Shown here in pieces: positions 1-8,977 of a stretch of DNA of 64,000 nucleotides. The position numbers and the translations under genes are program-made. Under the pieces are notes generated by a model. It ran no database searches. It was not told the origin of the DNA and worked only from the letters and a program-made list of their open reading frames with translations. The stretch spans positions 97,544 through 161,543 of the forward strand of contig NZ_SDGL01000003.1 in the NCBI RefSeq assembly GCF_007095465.1. The letters run 5' to 3'. How positions within the stretch are numbered: the first letter of the stretch is position 1; every line of letters begins with the position of its first letter. The stretch is from Lactobacillus mulieris. Lineage in GTDB: Bacteria > Bacillota > Bacilli > Lactobacillales > Lactobacillaceae.

Positions 1-237
1 AATAGGGTTTTTAATCCAAATTATTTTTTGTTGTGAAAATAAACTAGCTTCCGTCAATGATGCTAGTAACTCGCCAAGCCCATCATTTTCACAATCAACT
101 CTTTGCAAATCTAATCCTGCAAAATCAGAACTCGCCAAATAATCTCTAATCAAATAATCATTCAAAAATGCATCTTCACCATAAATCAGCAAGTTTTTAT
201 TTTGAACATTTGAATTTTTAAATAATGAAATTAACAT
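1..237 (-). CDS. holA: DNA polymerase III delta subunit, N-terminal part (gene runs off the window)
   Basis: Only the first 79 codons are present; the gene continues beyond base 1. The peptide has the HolA start pattern: an LLIYGEDAF segment where the nucleotide fold begins, then LTEASLFSQQKIIWIKNP. In the family, delta opens the sliding clamp within the clamp-loader complex at the replication fork. The ATG at 237 is preceded by GAGGT and lies 13 bases after the comEC stop. The order comEA-comEC-holA is common in Firmicutes, so co-transcription is likely. I judge the family from the N-terminus only; the catalytic-fold remainder cannot be seen. Confidence 0.85.
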   Translation of the reverse strand, partial: MLISLFKNSNVQNKNLLIYGEDAFLNDYLIRDYLASSDFAGLDLQRVDCENDGLGELLASLTEASLFSQQKIIWIKNPI

Positions 238-250
238 TCTTACCTCAAAT

Positions 251-2503
251 TCATCTCAAAAAAGTTTCAAAGTGGCCTTTTCCAAAACCATATCGATAAC
301 TAATACTACCATATCTTTGCGTGCTAAGATATGGTATTGCCATTTTATCTAACTTAGCTAAAGTTTCTTGATTTGGATGATGATATCGATTATTTCGGCC
401 AGCAGAAATAAAAACTAAATCAGGATGTATAATTTGCAAGAAATGTTCAGAAGTCGATGTTTTACTTCCATGATGCCCTAATTTAAAATAATTAACCTTC
501 ATCGGAGTTTTTTGCGCAATTATTTCTTCACCAGCTTGATCTAAATCACCAGTAAAAAGCCAACGCTTATTATTTACCTCAAAAGTTAAAGACAGTGAAT
601 CTTCATTTTTCCCTAAACCTGCTTGATATGGATAAACAATATCAAACTTTATCGCCCCATTTATCCTATCTCCAGCGAGTAATTCTTTAATCTGGGACTT
701 ACGAACTTTTCCAGCAATCCGCTTTAAAAAAGCAGGGTTATTCATCAAGCCTTGAACCATATATAATTTATCAATTTTAATTTTATCTAATAAAGGCCCC
801 AAGTCACCAACATGATCTGCATCTTGATGTGAAAGGAACACTCCATCTAAATGATCAATTCCTTGTGCTTTTAAAAATGGCAATGTTATTTGTTCTACTT
901 GCGGTCTTTTTTTCTGTTTTGAACTTCCAAATACCACCTTACCACCGGTATCAATTAAATAACTTTTTCTAAAAATTGGTGTGGTTATTAATATGCTATC
1001 GCCTTGTCCTACATCAATAAAGGTTACCTGCCCTTGTAAAGGAAAATGGATACTAATAAAAATTAACAAATATGCAATTATCAATGTTATTGCCGGTAAT
1101 TTCAACTTAAATTTCTCTAACCTAAAAATTAAGTAACCAAAACTTATTACCAGTAAAAATAAACACTGCCACCAGGAAATTTTCCCAAATATTACCATCC
1201 CAATATTAGTTTTTGCAAAGCTATTGATAATGGTTTCTCCAATTTCTAAAATCTTTTCAAATAATTCAGAAACAACCAGGAAATTATTAAATAAAAAAAT
1301 ATTAATAAAAGTTAATGGCATTACAACAAAGTTAAAATACGGGACAATCAAGATATTAAAAACCACTGTAAGTACATTTACCTGATAAAAATTAAACAAA
1401 AGAAGAGGTGTTAATATTAAATTTAATAACACACCTTGTTTAAAACTATTATCACTTTTAACAATTTTAAGCCCTAATACCAATACATAACTTAGAATAG
1501 CTCCAATGTTCATAAATAATCTTGGAGTAATTACCAAATGAACAATTGCCGTTAATCCTAATAAATCAGAATTACTGATATGAAAAGCCTTTTTTTTCAG
1601 TAAGCCACCTAAAAAATAAGTCAAACAGCTTCTTACAAAACCCGCTTGTCCCGCACAAAGTAAAATTCCTAATAACAAACAAAAGCAAATAATAGTAAAA
1701 CTTTCATCTTCTGTTACTTTTAAGTAATAACAAACAGTAGAAATAAGAAAAGTATAAATTCCAACATGTAGCCCGGAAATACTTAAAAGATGGATTACTC
1801 CTAAATTTCGATAATTATCTAGTATGCGCTGGTTATCATCGCTATTATTTTCTCCTAAAACCAATTCACTTACGAAAAAGCCAAGTAATCTTGGAAAGCT
1901 AGCAAAATACTTTTCCAGTTTAAATCGTAAGTAATGATAAAAATCCATAAAATTATAGTTTGTGTTCCTGATTTGATAGTTTTGAATATGGATTTTCTCT
2001 TTAATTCCTTGACTAACATAATAATGACGATAATTTATTTCTCCAAAATTGTGAGCTTGCTCAATTTCCCCAATCTCATATTTTATATCAATCAATTGAA
2101 CTTTATGACCTTGCCTTAATGCAGCTTCGATAAAAGATGATGACTTAAAGCTAAGTAAAATTCTACCAGATTTAAAATGACCAATTCCTGAGATGTAATC
2201 TTTATTGACTTTCATCTGATCTGGATAAATTGTAATAACTTGCCCCTGATATGAATAAAGCTGCAGACTTTGATATAAACGTAGCCCAAATAAAAACATG
2301 CCAATTGCTAAAATAAGTTTAGCCTTTTTAAATTTCTTTATTAATAACAGAGCAAAAAATAGGCAAAAAGCAATCGCAACACCAACTTGCCAATAATTTT
2401 TTGCCTCCAAAAATAGAAAACTAAAACTAATTAAAAGAAAAGCAACTAGTAAATAAAAACCTGGTCTTTTACTATAACTCAAGTTGATCTTTAAAGCCTG
2501 CAA
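251..2503 (-). CDS. comEC: ComEC/Rec2 DNA uptake channel
   Basis: This 750-aa membrane protein is close to full family length. The N-terminal third has several hydrophobic segments, followed by the Competence domain (the HLLSISGLHVGIY segment at about residue 240), more transmembrane helices, and a C-terminal metallo-beta-lactamase-like domain. That domain shows FIDVGQGDSILI, then SHQDADHVGD and LGHHGSKTS, the expected metal-binding histidine/aspartate motifs. In transformable Gram-positives ComEC carries single-stranded DNA across the membrane and may degrade the other strand. Its start overlaps comEA by 32 bases, so translational coupling is likely. No frameshift or lost motif is visible, so the gene looks intact. 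Whether this strain is transformable cannot be told from the window. Confidence 0.93.
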   Translation of the reverse strand: MQALKINLSYSKRPGFYLLVAFLLISFSFLFLEAKNYWQVGVAIAFCLFFALLLIKKFKKAKLILAIGMFLFGLRLYQSLQLYSYQGQVITIYPDQMKVNKDYISGIGHFKSGRILLSFKSSSFIEAALRQGHKVQLIDIKYEIGEIEQAHNFGEINYRHYYVSQGIKEKIHIQNYQIRNTNYNFMDFYHYLRFKLEKYFASFPRLLGFFVSELVLGENNSDDNQRILDNYRNLGVIHLLSISGLHVGIYTFLISTVCYYLKVTEDESFTIICFCLLLGILLCAGQAGFVRSCLTYFLGGLLKKKAFHISNSDLLGLTAIVHLVITPRLFMNIGAILSYVLVLGLKIVKSDNSFKQGVLLNLILTPLLLFNFYQVNVLTVVFNILIVPYFNFVVMPLTFINIFLFNNFLVVSELFEKILEIGETIINSFAKTNIGMVIFGKISWWQCLFLLVISFGYLIFRLEKFKLKLPAITLIIAYLLIFISIHFPLQGQVTFIDVGQGDSILITTPIFRKSYLIDTGGKVVFGSSKQKKRPQVEQITLPFLKAQGIDHLDGVFLSHQDADHVGDLGPLLDKIKIDKLYMVQGLMNNPAFLKRIAGKVRKSQIKELLAGDRINGAIKFDIVYPYQAGLGKNEDSLSLTFEVNNKRWLFTGDLDQAGEEIIAQKTPMKVNYFKLGHHGSKTSTSEHFLQIIHPDLVFISAGRNNRYHHPNQETLAKLDKMAIPYLSTQRYGSISYRYGFGKGHFETFLR

Positions 2504-3122
2504 GTGTTTTTTCTCCTATTCCCGAAACTTTTGTTAAGTCATCAACACTCTTAAAGGGCCCATTTTGTTCACGATACGCAATGATTTGTTCTGCTTTTTT
2601 CTGCCCAACTCCATTTAATTTTTGCAAATCTGCTATAGTTGCTGAATTTAAATGAATTTTCTCTCCACCATTATTACTTGTTGTTGACGAAGGCTGACTT
2701 GCAGTTGTATCAAGAGGTGAATTTTCTCCTTTAACAGGTATATAAACCTTATCTTGATCTTTTAAAAGTATTGCCCTATTAACAGAACTCAAATCTGCTT
2801 CAGCAGTTTCTCCACCAGCTGCTCGGATCAAATCTGCGACTCTAGCCCCTGCTTTCAAGGCATAAATACCACTATTTTTAACTGCTCCAGAAATATCACA
2901 TGTAACTTTATCATTTTTAGAAGCTGAAACATTTGAAACAGCTGAAGACGATAGTGAATTACTTTGGCTAGCTGAAGTGGCAGATGTTGAATTTATTGAA
3001 ACTAGTTCATCTTGTGAATTGCTGTTAAATTTCCAAAATATTAATATACCAATTCCTAGTAAGCTTACTATTACCCACACCTTATACTTAATTATCCAAT
3101 CTTTAAATTCTTCAAAAATCAT
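2472..3122 (-). CDS. comEA: ComEA, competence DNA-binding receptor
   Basis: The 216-aa protein has one N-terminal membrane anchor (about residues 12-30) and a Ser/Thr-rich linker. A SLBB-type domain follows (CDISGAVKNSGIYAL, about residues 73-130). A C-terminal helix-hairpin-helix pair (HLNSATIADLQKLNGVGQKK and VSGIGEKTLAGF) would bind double-stranded DNA. In the family, ComEA hands captured DNA to ComEC. It is the first gene of comEA-comEC-holA. A GAGGT Shine-Dalgarno precedes the ATG. A terminator for the upstream gene ends only about 50 bases before, so any promoter must lie in that short gap. I see no convincing sigma-A promoter or classical competence box there, and conditional expression is therefore possible. 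Confidence 0.93.
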   Translation of the reverse strand: MIFEEFKDWIIKYKVWVIVSLLGIGILIFWKFNSNSQDELVSINSTSATSASQSNSLSSSAVSNVSASKNDKVTCDISGAVKNSGIYALKAGARVADLIRAAGGETAEADLSSVNRAILLKDQDKVYIPVKGENSPLDTTASQPSSTTSNNGGEKIHLNSATIADLQKLNGVGQKKAEQIIAYREQNGPFKSVDDLTKVSGIGEKTLAGFKDQLEL

Positions 3123-3168
3123 TATTTAACCTCAAAATCATTAAAATTTCTTTTCTGAAATTAAATAC

Positions 3169-3197
3169 AAAAAAAGGTCTAGGTTTTTTCCTAGACT
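3169..3197 (-). terminator. Intrinsic terminator after ylbL
   Basis: A 7-bp perfect stem (GTCTAGG / CCTAGAC) with a 6-base A/T loop is followed on the minus strand by seven Ts. It closes the ftsW-to-ylbL operon and isolates comEA from it. Confidence 0.9.
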
Positions 3198-3201
3198 TTT
3201 T

Positions 3202-4233
3202 TTATTTTTGAATCTTTTTCAAATAATTAAGCGCATCATTAAAAGTTGTAACTGGAACAATTTTCATTTTTGAATGAATTTGTTTGGCAGTTTTTACTGC
3301 AACGGCATAATTAGTTTCATCTTTCTTATATCCTGGTAATTGTTGACTAGGAGCAAAAAACACTTTAGCCCCAGCTTTATCAGCAGCCACTACTTTCTTA
3401 TCAACTCCACCTATCATCCCTACATTACCATCATCATCAATCGTGCCTGTCCCAGCAATCTTAACCCCATGTGTTAAATCATGACCTGTAAATAACTGAT
3501 AGGAAGCCAATGAAAACATTAACCCAGCAGAAGGGCCACCGATAGATCCAGCATTAATTTTAATTTGAGGTTCAGTAATAACTTGACTTCGCTCAACCAA
3601 TTGAATTCCAATAGCCGCTTTCGATTTATCTGTAGCTAAAGGAATAGTTTTGCCTGTATAATTGATTGACTTATTATTCCTTTGAACTGTAATAGTGATT
3701 TTCTGACTTATTTTTTGTTTTTGAATATAATCCATCAATGATTTGGTCGATTTAAAATGTTGACCATCTACTGCAGTAATAATATCACCAATTTCCAATT
3801 TACCTTTAAATTTTGAATTGGTTGCTAATCCCATTACATAAACACCTAAAAATTCCTTCTTTGGTGTTTTCCCAGCAACTTTAGCAGCATAATAAATTGC
3901 ATTATTTTGACTAGTTTCCATATACCACTCTTGTAGTTGCATATATTGATTAGTATTTTGATTACCTAATAAGTCTTTTTGAGAAATTCGTGTTTCAAAA
4001 GGATTGGTATAACTCCATAAATAATCACCAAGGCTCGCTTGCCGCTCGCTAACTGTTACCATAAGTAAATTTTTGCTAGCAGTTTTGCCCTTTGAAGATA
4101 CAAATTGACTTACACTGTTTGCATCCCCTGGTGCTTCAATATAATAATTAGTTGGCCAAGAAAGGCCCAAATAAACTAAAACGAGAAGCAATAAAGTTGC
4201 AACAACAATATTTAATTTCTTTTTATTTTTCAT
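3202..4233 (-). CDS. ylbL: SepM/YlbL-family membrane serine protease (PDZ plus Lon-type domain)
   Basis: The 343-aa protein has an N-terminal transmembrane segment (about residues 7-25). A PDZ domain lies around residues 125-200, and a Lon-like C-terminal protease domain carries the catalytic serine in GGPSAGLMFSLAS and the lysine in the GGVDKKVVAA region. Known relatives include streptococcal SepM, which trims the competence pheromone, and Bacillus YlbL, which is linked to checkpoint recovery. The substrate here is unknown. It is the last gene of the operon, starts inside the end of coaD (11-base overlap), and is followed by a strong terminator. Next to comEA its position is suggestive, but it is co-transcribed with coaD rather than with the competence genes. 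Confidence 0.9.
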   Translation of the reverse strand: MKNKKKLNIVVATLLLLVLVYLGLSWPTNYYIEAPGDANSVSQFVSSKGKTASKNLLMVTVSERQASLGDYLWSYTNPFETRISQKDLLGNQNTNQYMQLQEWYMETSQNNAIYYAAKVAGKTPKKEFLGVYVMGLATNSKFKGKLEIGDIITAVDGQHFKSTKSLMDYIQKQKISQKITITVQRNNKSINYTGKTIPLATDKSKAAIGIQLVERSQVITEPQIKINAGSIGGPSAGLMFSLASYQLFTGHDLTHGVKIAGTGTIDDDGNVGMIGGVDKKVVAADKAGAKVFFAPSQQLPGYKKDETNYAVAVKTAKQIHSKMKIVPVTTFNDALNYLKKIQK

Positions 4234-4720
4234 GTGATGCTAATACCCTCTTTAAAGCTAGTGCTGCTTTTACTGGCAAAAACTGTGAAACATCTCCACC
4301 AAATTTAGCTATTTCCTTAATCATACTTGAAGCAACAAAACTATTGTCACTACTAGTCATGAAATAAACTGTTTCAATAGCTGGATTAAGTTTTTTGTTC
4401 ATTGCATTAATTTGTTGCTCATAAAGGAAATCTGCACTATTTCTCAATCCACGAATAATAATATTAGTTTGTAATTCTTTAGCCACATCAACTGTTAAAG
4501 CAGCAGGTCTAGTAAGAACAGAAACATTAGCTAATTTCAAATCAGCAATTGCTTCTTCAACTAATTCTGCTCGCTCTTTCGCAGAAAACAAATATTTTTT
4601 ACTCGTATTGGTCATTATTACTACAACAACTTCATCAAAAGACTGACTTGCTTTTTTAATAGTTTCTAAATGGCCATTAGTTATCGGATCAAAACTTCCT
4701 GGAAAAATTGCTTTTACCAT
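4223..4720 (-). CDS. coaD: Phosphopantetheine adenylyltransferase
   Basis: CoaD makes dephospho-CoA from 4'-phosphopantetheine and ATP, the penultimate step of CoA synthesis in the cytosol. The start MVKAIFPGSFDPITNGH contains the nucleotidyltransferase TxGH-type motif, and the ISSxxIR-like region appears as SSDNSFVASSMIKE. An upstream in-frame ATG at 4750 exists. I choose the ATG at 4720 because an AAGGG Shine-Dalgarno sits just ahead of it and the resulting 165 aa match the family. The gene begins one base after the rsmD stop, so tight coupling is expected. Confidence 0.95.
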   Translation of the reverse strand: MVKAIFPGSFDPITNGHLETIKKASQSFDEVVVVIMTNTSKKYLFSAKERAELVEEAIADLKLANVSVLTRPAALTVDVAKELQTNIIIRGLRNSADFLYEQQINAMNKKLNPAIETVYFMTSSDNSFVASSMIKEIAKFGGDVSQFLPVKAALALKRVLASHEK

Positions 4721-4721
4721 C

Positions 4722-5273
4722 TTAATTATCCCTTTGATATATTCTAACAATCGTTTTACCTAGATGATGTTCCTTAACTAAAGTAAAGCCGTTTACGTCT
4801 TCTAATTGAGTATCATCATCAGTTTCACAGACCAAAATTGCTTTAGAATTCAGTAAATTCAGCTTATCTATTTCCGCCATAATTTTAGTAATTTTTTGTT
4901 TGGCATATGGTGGATCTAAAAAAACTATATCAAAATGATAATCATGTTCATTCAAGAATCTTAAGGCTACTTTATCACTCATTTTAAATACTTCAAATTT
5001 TCCTTCTTCATGAGTTAAAGCCACATTCTTTTTTATTATTTGAACCGCCGCGTAATTTATATCGGTAATTACTGCATGATCAAAGCCTCTAGATACCGCT
5101 TCAATAGCTAAGGCCCCACTGCCACCGTATAAATCTAAGACAGCTCCACCATTAAAGAATTGACCTAAGCTATTAAAAAGTGATTCTTTAACCTTATCAC
5201 TAGTTGGTCTTGTTTTATTACTTTTTAATGTAAACAAATTTCTTTTAGCATATTTACCAGCAATTATTCTCAC
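4722..5273 (-). CDS. rsmD: 16S rRNA (guanine-966-N2) methyltransferase
   Basis: RsmD methylates G966 of 16S rRNA in the assembling 30S subunit, using S-adenosylmethionine. The 183-aa protein shows the SAM-binding motif DLYGGSGALAIEAVSRG (about residues 46-62) and the catalytic FLDPPY motif typical of N6/N2 base methylases. It overlaps ylbG upstream by four bases and abuts coaD downstream. This rsmD-coaD pairing is very widespread in bacteria and supports the assignment. Confidence 0.94.
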   Translation of the reverse strand: MRIIAGKYAKRNLFTLKSNKTRPTSDKVKESLFNSLGQFFNGGAVLDLYGGSGALAIEAVSRGFDHAVITDINYAAVQIIKKNVALTHEEGKFEVFKMSDKVALRFLNEHDYHFDIVFLDPPYAKQKITKIMAEIDKLNLLNSKAILVCETDDDTQLEDVNGFTLVKEHHLGKTIVRIYQRDN

Positions 5274-5602
5274 TGCTTATATTCCTCATTTTCTTCTAAA
5301 ATTTGTTCTGCTTCCGTTGCTAGTTTATTAATTTGCCCTTCTTCATGTTCCCGACTGAAATTCAATTCACTTGTTGGTGAAATTTCAGCTTTTTTGACAA
5401 AGTGCAATTTATTTAATTTTATTGTTAATTCTCTCGCTCCAGTTTGATTTACATAAATCAAACAATATTTTTTTCTTTTTGAAAAATAAACTATGTCACC
5501 AAATTGTCTTAATTTAAACTGATCTTGAGCTTGATTTAAAAAAACGATTATCGCAACTCGTGCCGGTATATTGGTATTTTTTAAATCCTGATTATAACTC
5601 AT
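5270..5602 (-). CDS. ylbG: YlbG-family protein (DUF2129)
   Basis: The 110-aa soluble protein matches the YlbG/DUF2129 pattern: a VAIIVFLNQ strand, FGDIVYFSKRKKYCLIYV, and a LHFVKKAEIS segment. The family's function is not established. The gene is fixed next to rsmD-coaD-ylbL in Firmicutes, as here. The acidic, Gln/Glu-rich C-terminus (from about residue 88) extends beyond the core domain. The start overlaps the ftsW stop (ATGA arrangement), so it belongs to the ftsW operon. Confidence 0.85.
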   Translation of the reverse strand: MSYNQDLKNTNIPARVAIIVFLNQAQDQFKLRQFGDIVYFSKRKKYCLIYVNQTGARELTIKLNKLHFVKKAEISPTSELNFSREHEEGQINKLATEAEQILEENEEYKQ

Positions 5603-6792
5603 TGTACGCTCCGTTCCATCATAATAGTCCTCTTTTCTTCAGCGGAAATATTCAAAACTAATCCGACTCCAGCCGTTAAAACAAACATTGAGGAACCACC
5701 ATAACTAATAAAAGGTAAGGTTACTCCAGTAATCGGTAATAAACCAATGACTGCACCAATATTAAATAAAGTTTCTGTAAAGATAATAGTTGTCACTCCA
5801 AAACAAACCAAAGCATTAAATTGACTTTGAGCATGAACTCCAACTTCCATAATCCGCCACATTAAATAAAATAGTAATCCTAAAATTAGACAGGCACCAA
5901 TTGAACCTAATTCTTCACTAATAATGGACATAATAAAGTCAGTATATGGTTCTGGTAAGTAGCCACGCTTTTGCATACTATTACCTAATCCAACTCCAAA
6001 TAAACCACCGTTATGAATTGCATAATATGAATTTACCAATTGCGCTCCACTTGTTTTTTCTAGTTGGAATGGGTGAGCAAATGCTAATAAACGCTGGAAT
6101 TGATAAGAGTTTTGTAAGAACTTAGGATTCCAAATAATGATTAAAGATACAAAGCCAATAACTAACCCTAATAAGATAAACATCCATGTTAAAACAAGAC
6201 CTGCTCTAATTCCAGAAACCGCATATAAAACCATTACAATCATAAACAAGATTGCGGTTCCACCGAAGTCTGGTTCAACAATAACTAAAGCCATAATAGC
6301 AAATGCAATAATTGTTGGATTAGATAATGAATGCCAAATATTACCCGCTACTAAGCGATTAGCCCTTTTATCTAAAATTTTTGCCAAATATAAAATAAGA
6401 GCTAACTTAGCAATTTCTAATGGCTGAATACTTACAAATCCCAAATTTATCCAACCAACAGCACCATTAACAGCGAATCTAGCTCCACCAATTATTTTCA
6501 TTGCTAACAAAATAAGTAACAAGAATACGGAGAAACCTAAATAGGTCATAATAAATCCCCAACTTCGAATCTTTTTCATTTTAGTATTAAAAGCTGGGTA
6601 GCCTAAAAATATTACGGCAACTATAAAGTAAATAAATTGTTTAACCCCATAAACTGTCGGACTAAATCCATTAACTAGTAAAATATCTGAACTAGCTGAA
6701 TAAACCATTACAATCCCTACTACACATAAAAATAAATAAGGAAGTAGTATTTTATAATCTAAATATAAAAATTTTTGCTTATCTGGACGCAC
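5599..6792 (-). CDS. ftsW: FtsW/RodA/SpoVE-family septal peptidoglycan polymerase
   Basis: The 397-aa polytopic protein has about ten transmembrane segments. It carries the SEDS-family signature in its C-terminal half (FISYGGSSMFVLTAGVGLVLNI) and the conserved periplasmic loop around SYYAIHNGGLFGVGLGNSMQKRG (given as landmarks, 6000 region). Family members polymerise lipid II glycan strands together with a class B PBP. FtsW rather than RodA is favoured by the neighbours ylbG-rsmD-coaD, as in the Bacillus ftsW region. The start is GTG at 6792, set by a GGAGG nine bases upstream. Its usual partner PBP2X is encoded at 42951-45113. Confidence 0.92.
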   Translation of the reverse strand: MRPDKQKFLYLDYKILLPYLFLCVVGIVMVYSASSDILLVNGFSPTVYGVKQFIYFIVAVIFLGYPAFNTKMKKIRSWGFIMTYLGFSVFLLLILLAMKIIGGARFAVNGAVGWINLGFVSIQPLEIAKLALILYLAKILDKRANRLVAGNIWHSLSNPTIIAFAIMALVIVEPDFGGTAILFMIVMVLYAVSGIRAGLVLTWMFILLGLVIGFVSLIIIWNPKFLQNSYQFQRLLAFAHPFQLEKTSGAQLVNSYYAIHNGGLFGVGLGNSMQKRGYLPEPYTDFIMSIISEELGSIGACLILGLLFYLMWRIMEVGVHAQSQFNALVCFGVTTIIFTETLFNIGAVIGLLPITGVTLPFISYGGSSMFVLTAGVGLVLNISAEEKRTIMMERSVQ

Positions 6793-6846
6793 CTTCGCCG
6801 TCCTCCTCTTAATAAAGTAATTTAATCTTATTATTCATTATAAACC

Positions 6847-6885
6847 AAAAAAAGCTGCTACTTCTATTGAAGTAACAGCTTTTTA
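6847..6885 (-). terminator. Intrinsic terminator after typA
   Basis: The stem AGCTG-n-TACTTC pairs with GAAGTA-n-CAGCT around a 4-base loop and is followed by seven Ts on the minus strand. It separates typA from ftsW. A TATAAT-like hexamer just downstream (about 6836-6841, minus) may serve ftsW, but no good -35 matches it. Confidence 0.85.
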
Positions 6886-6899
6886 TGATTAATTAGCAA

Positions 6900-8744
6900 T
6901 TAATTTTGACGATTTTTCTTCTTGTCAAATTTTTGACGTTCGTTAGTATTCAAAATCTTCTTACGTAAACGAATACTTTGTGGAGTTACTTCACAATATT
7001 CGTCATCATTCAAGAATTCAATTGCTTCTTCTAAAGTCAAAGTCTTAGGAGTTTTAATAGAAGCTGAGTGGTCTTTACCTGCTGCACGAGTGTTAGTTAA
7101 GTTCTTACCCTTTGTAACATTAACTGCAATATCACGTTCACGAGAAGATTGACCAACAATCATACCTTCATAAACTTCAACACCAGCACCAATGAACAAA
7201 ATACCACGTTGTTCTACTGATTGAAGTGAATAAGTAGTTGATTGGCCTTGGTTAATTGATACCAAAGCACCATTTCTTCTACCAGGTTCCCAATTCTTAA
7301 CAACTGGCTTATATGCCTCAAAAGTATGGTTCAAAATACCATAACCAGCAGTTTGTGACATAAATTCATTGTTGTAACCAATCAAACCACGTGATGGAAC
7401 TAAGAATTCAAGTCTAGTTTGACCATTTCCAGTTGATTCCATATTCTTCATTTCACCTTTTCTTTGTGAAAGAGAATCAATAACTGAACCAACATATTCA
7501 TCTGGTGTATCCACTTGAACTGCTTCAAATGGTTCACACATTTGGCCATCAATTTCACGGTAAATAACCTTAGGACGAGAAAGTTGCATTTCAAATCCTT
7601 CACGGCGCAATTCTTCAACTAAGATTGAAAGGTGTAATTCACCACGACCAGAAACAGTCCATGAATTAATTTGGTCAGTAGGTTCAACTTTTAATGAAAC
7701 ATCAGTACGAGTTTGCTTCATTAAGCGATCTTCCAACTTCTTTGGAGTTACTTGATCACCTTCACGACCTGCAAATGGTGAGTCATTAGCAACAAAATCC
7801 ATTTGAAGTGTTGGTGGATCAATGTGAAGTGGTGGCAATGCTTCTGGCTTTTCAGCTGAAGCAATAGTTTCACCAACAAAGATGTCATTAATACCTGAAA
7901 TAGCAATGATATCTCCTGCTTTTGCTTCTTTAATTTCATTACGCTTCAAACCAAAGAAACCAAATAATTTAGTAACACGGAAGTTTTGAGTTGTACCGTC
8001 AATTTTCATAACAGTAACTTGGTCACCGACTTTAATCTTACCACGGTATACACGACCTACTCCAATACGACCTACATAGTCATCCCAATCAAGCATGGTA
8101 ATTTGGAATTGAAGTGGTTGATCACTGTTTTCAACAGGAGCAGGAATATTTTTGATAATAGTTTCAAAAATAGGATCCATGGTTTCTTTTTGAGTACTCA
8201 AGTCTTCATCATAACTTGAAGTACCATTTAATGCACTTGCGTAGACAACTGGGAAATCAAGTTGTTCATCATTTGCACCAAGTTCAATAAATAATTCAAG
8301 AACTTCATCTAAAACTTCAGCTGGTCGAGCACCTGGACGGTCAATTTTGTTAATAACAACAATTGGCTTAACTCCAGCTTCTAAAGCCTTTTTAAGCACA
8401 AAACGAGTTTGTGGCATAGTACCTTCATATGCATCAACCAATAAAAGTGCACCATCAACCATGTGCATAATACGTTCTACTTCACCACCGAAGTCAGCGT
8501 GACCTGGCGTATCTAAGATATTAATAGTAGTATCATGGTATTTAACTGCTGTATTCTTTGAAAGAATAGTAATACCACGTTCACGTTCAATATCGTTTGA
8601 GTCCATTGCACGATCTTCAAGGTTAATGTGTTCTGGCAAAGTATCTGATTGCTTCAATAATTGGTTAACCAAAGTGGTTTTACCGTGGTCAACGTGAGCG
8701 ATAATCGCAATATTTCTAATATCTTCTCTTCTTTGTTCTGACAA
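6900..8744 (-). CDS. typA: TypA/BipA ribosome-associated translational GTPase
   Basis: TypA is an EF-G-like GTPase that binds the 70S/50S ribosome and supports ribosome assembly under cold or stress. The G1 motif AHVDHGKTT is at the N-terminus, followed by [14 protein letters not shown] (G3) and VINKID (G4), then EF-G-like domains and the BipA C-terminal domain. I place the start at TTG 8744 (614 aa; [16 protein letters not shown]). GGGAGGA lies six bases upstream of that TTG, and homologues begin there. An in-frame ATG at 8765 would put the Shine-Dalgarno inside the gene. The gene has its own promoter and an unusual leader hairpin, annotated separately. Confidence 0.95.
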   Translation of the reverse strand: MSEQRREDIRNIAIIAHVDHGKTTLVNQLLKQSDTLPEHINLEDRAMDSNDIERERGITILSKNTAVKYHDTTINILDTPGHADFGGEVERIMHMVDGALLLVDAYEGTMPQTRFVLKKALEAGVKPIVVINKIDRPGARPAEVLDEVLELFIELGANDEQLDFPVVYASALNGTSSYDEDLSTQKETMDPIFETIIKNIPAPVENSDQPLQFQITMLDWDDYVGRIGVGRVYRGKIKVGDQVTVMKIDGTTQNFRVTKLFGFFGLKRNEIKEAKAGDIIAISGINDIFVGETIASAEKPEALPPLHIDPPTLQMDFVANDSPFAGREGDQVTPKKLEDRLMKQTRTDVSLKVEPTDQINSWTVSGRGELHLSILVEELRREGFEMQLSRPKVIYREIDGQMCEPFEAVQVDTPDEYVGSVIDSLSQRKGEMKNMESTGNGQTRLEFLVPSRGLIGYNNEFMSQTAGYGILNHTFEAYKPVVKNWEPGRRNGALVSINQGQSTTYSLQSVEQRGILFIGAGVEVYEGMIVGQSSRERDIAVNVTKGKNLTNTRAAGKDHSASIKTPKTLTLEEAIEFLNDDEYCEVTPQSIRLRKKILNTNERQKFDKKKNRQN

Positions 8745-8766
8745 AGGTATTCCTCCCAGCTTCAAT

Positions 8767-8791
8767 AAAAAAACTGTGACGCGGTCACAGT
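8767..8791 (-). promoter_or_regulatory. Terminator-like hairpin in the typA leader (candidate attenuator)
   Basis: A perfect 8-bp inverted repeat (ACTGTGAC / GTCACAGT, 3-base loop) is followed on the minus strand by seven Ts. Ten bases later comes the typA Shine-Dalgarno. It sits downstream of the typA promoter and upstream of the start, where no upstream gene exists to terminate, since the neighbour def is divergent. It could attenuate typA or shield the ribosome site. Confidence 0.6.
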
Positions 8792-8856
8792 ATGAACACG
8801 CAAATCATAATTCACGCTCTTTTCGAAGTGTCTACATATTTTAGTTACGTTGCTAG

Positions 8857-8885
8857 ATTTTACCACTTAAATGCGAAGGGGTCAA
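8857..8885 (-). promoter_or_regulatory. typA promoter
   Basis: TTGACC (-35, 8880-8885) and TAAAAT (-10, 8857-8862) are separated by exactly 17 bases on the minus strand. The predicted leader is about 105 nt long and contains the hairpin at 8773-8791. Confidence 0.8.
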
Positions 8886-8977
8886 TGTTTAGCAATACTT
8901 TTAAAAGTATTACGAGCAGAATTTGAATAAATGTGGTACAAATATATAAGTAAATAATGATTTAAGGAGCAATATAT

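Noticed and set aside
8745..8765. ATG at 8765 as the typA start
   Set aside because: The GGGAGGA ribosome site lies downstream of it and points to TTG 8744, where homologues begin.
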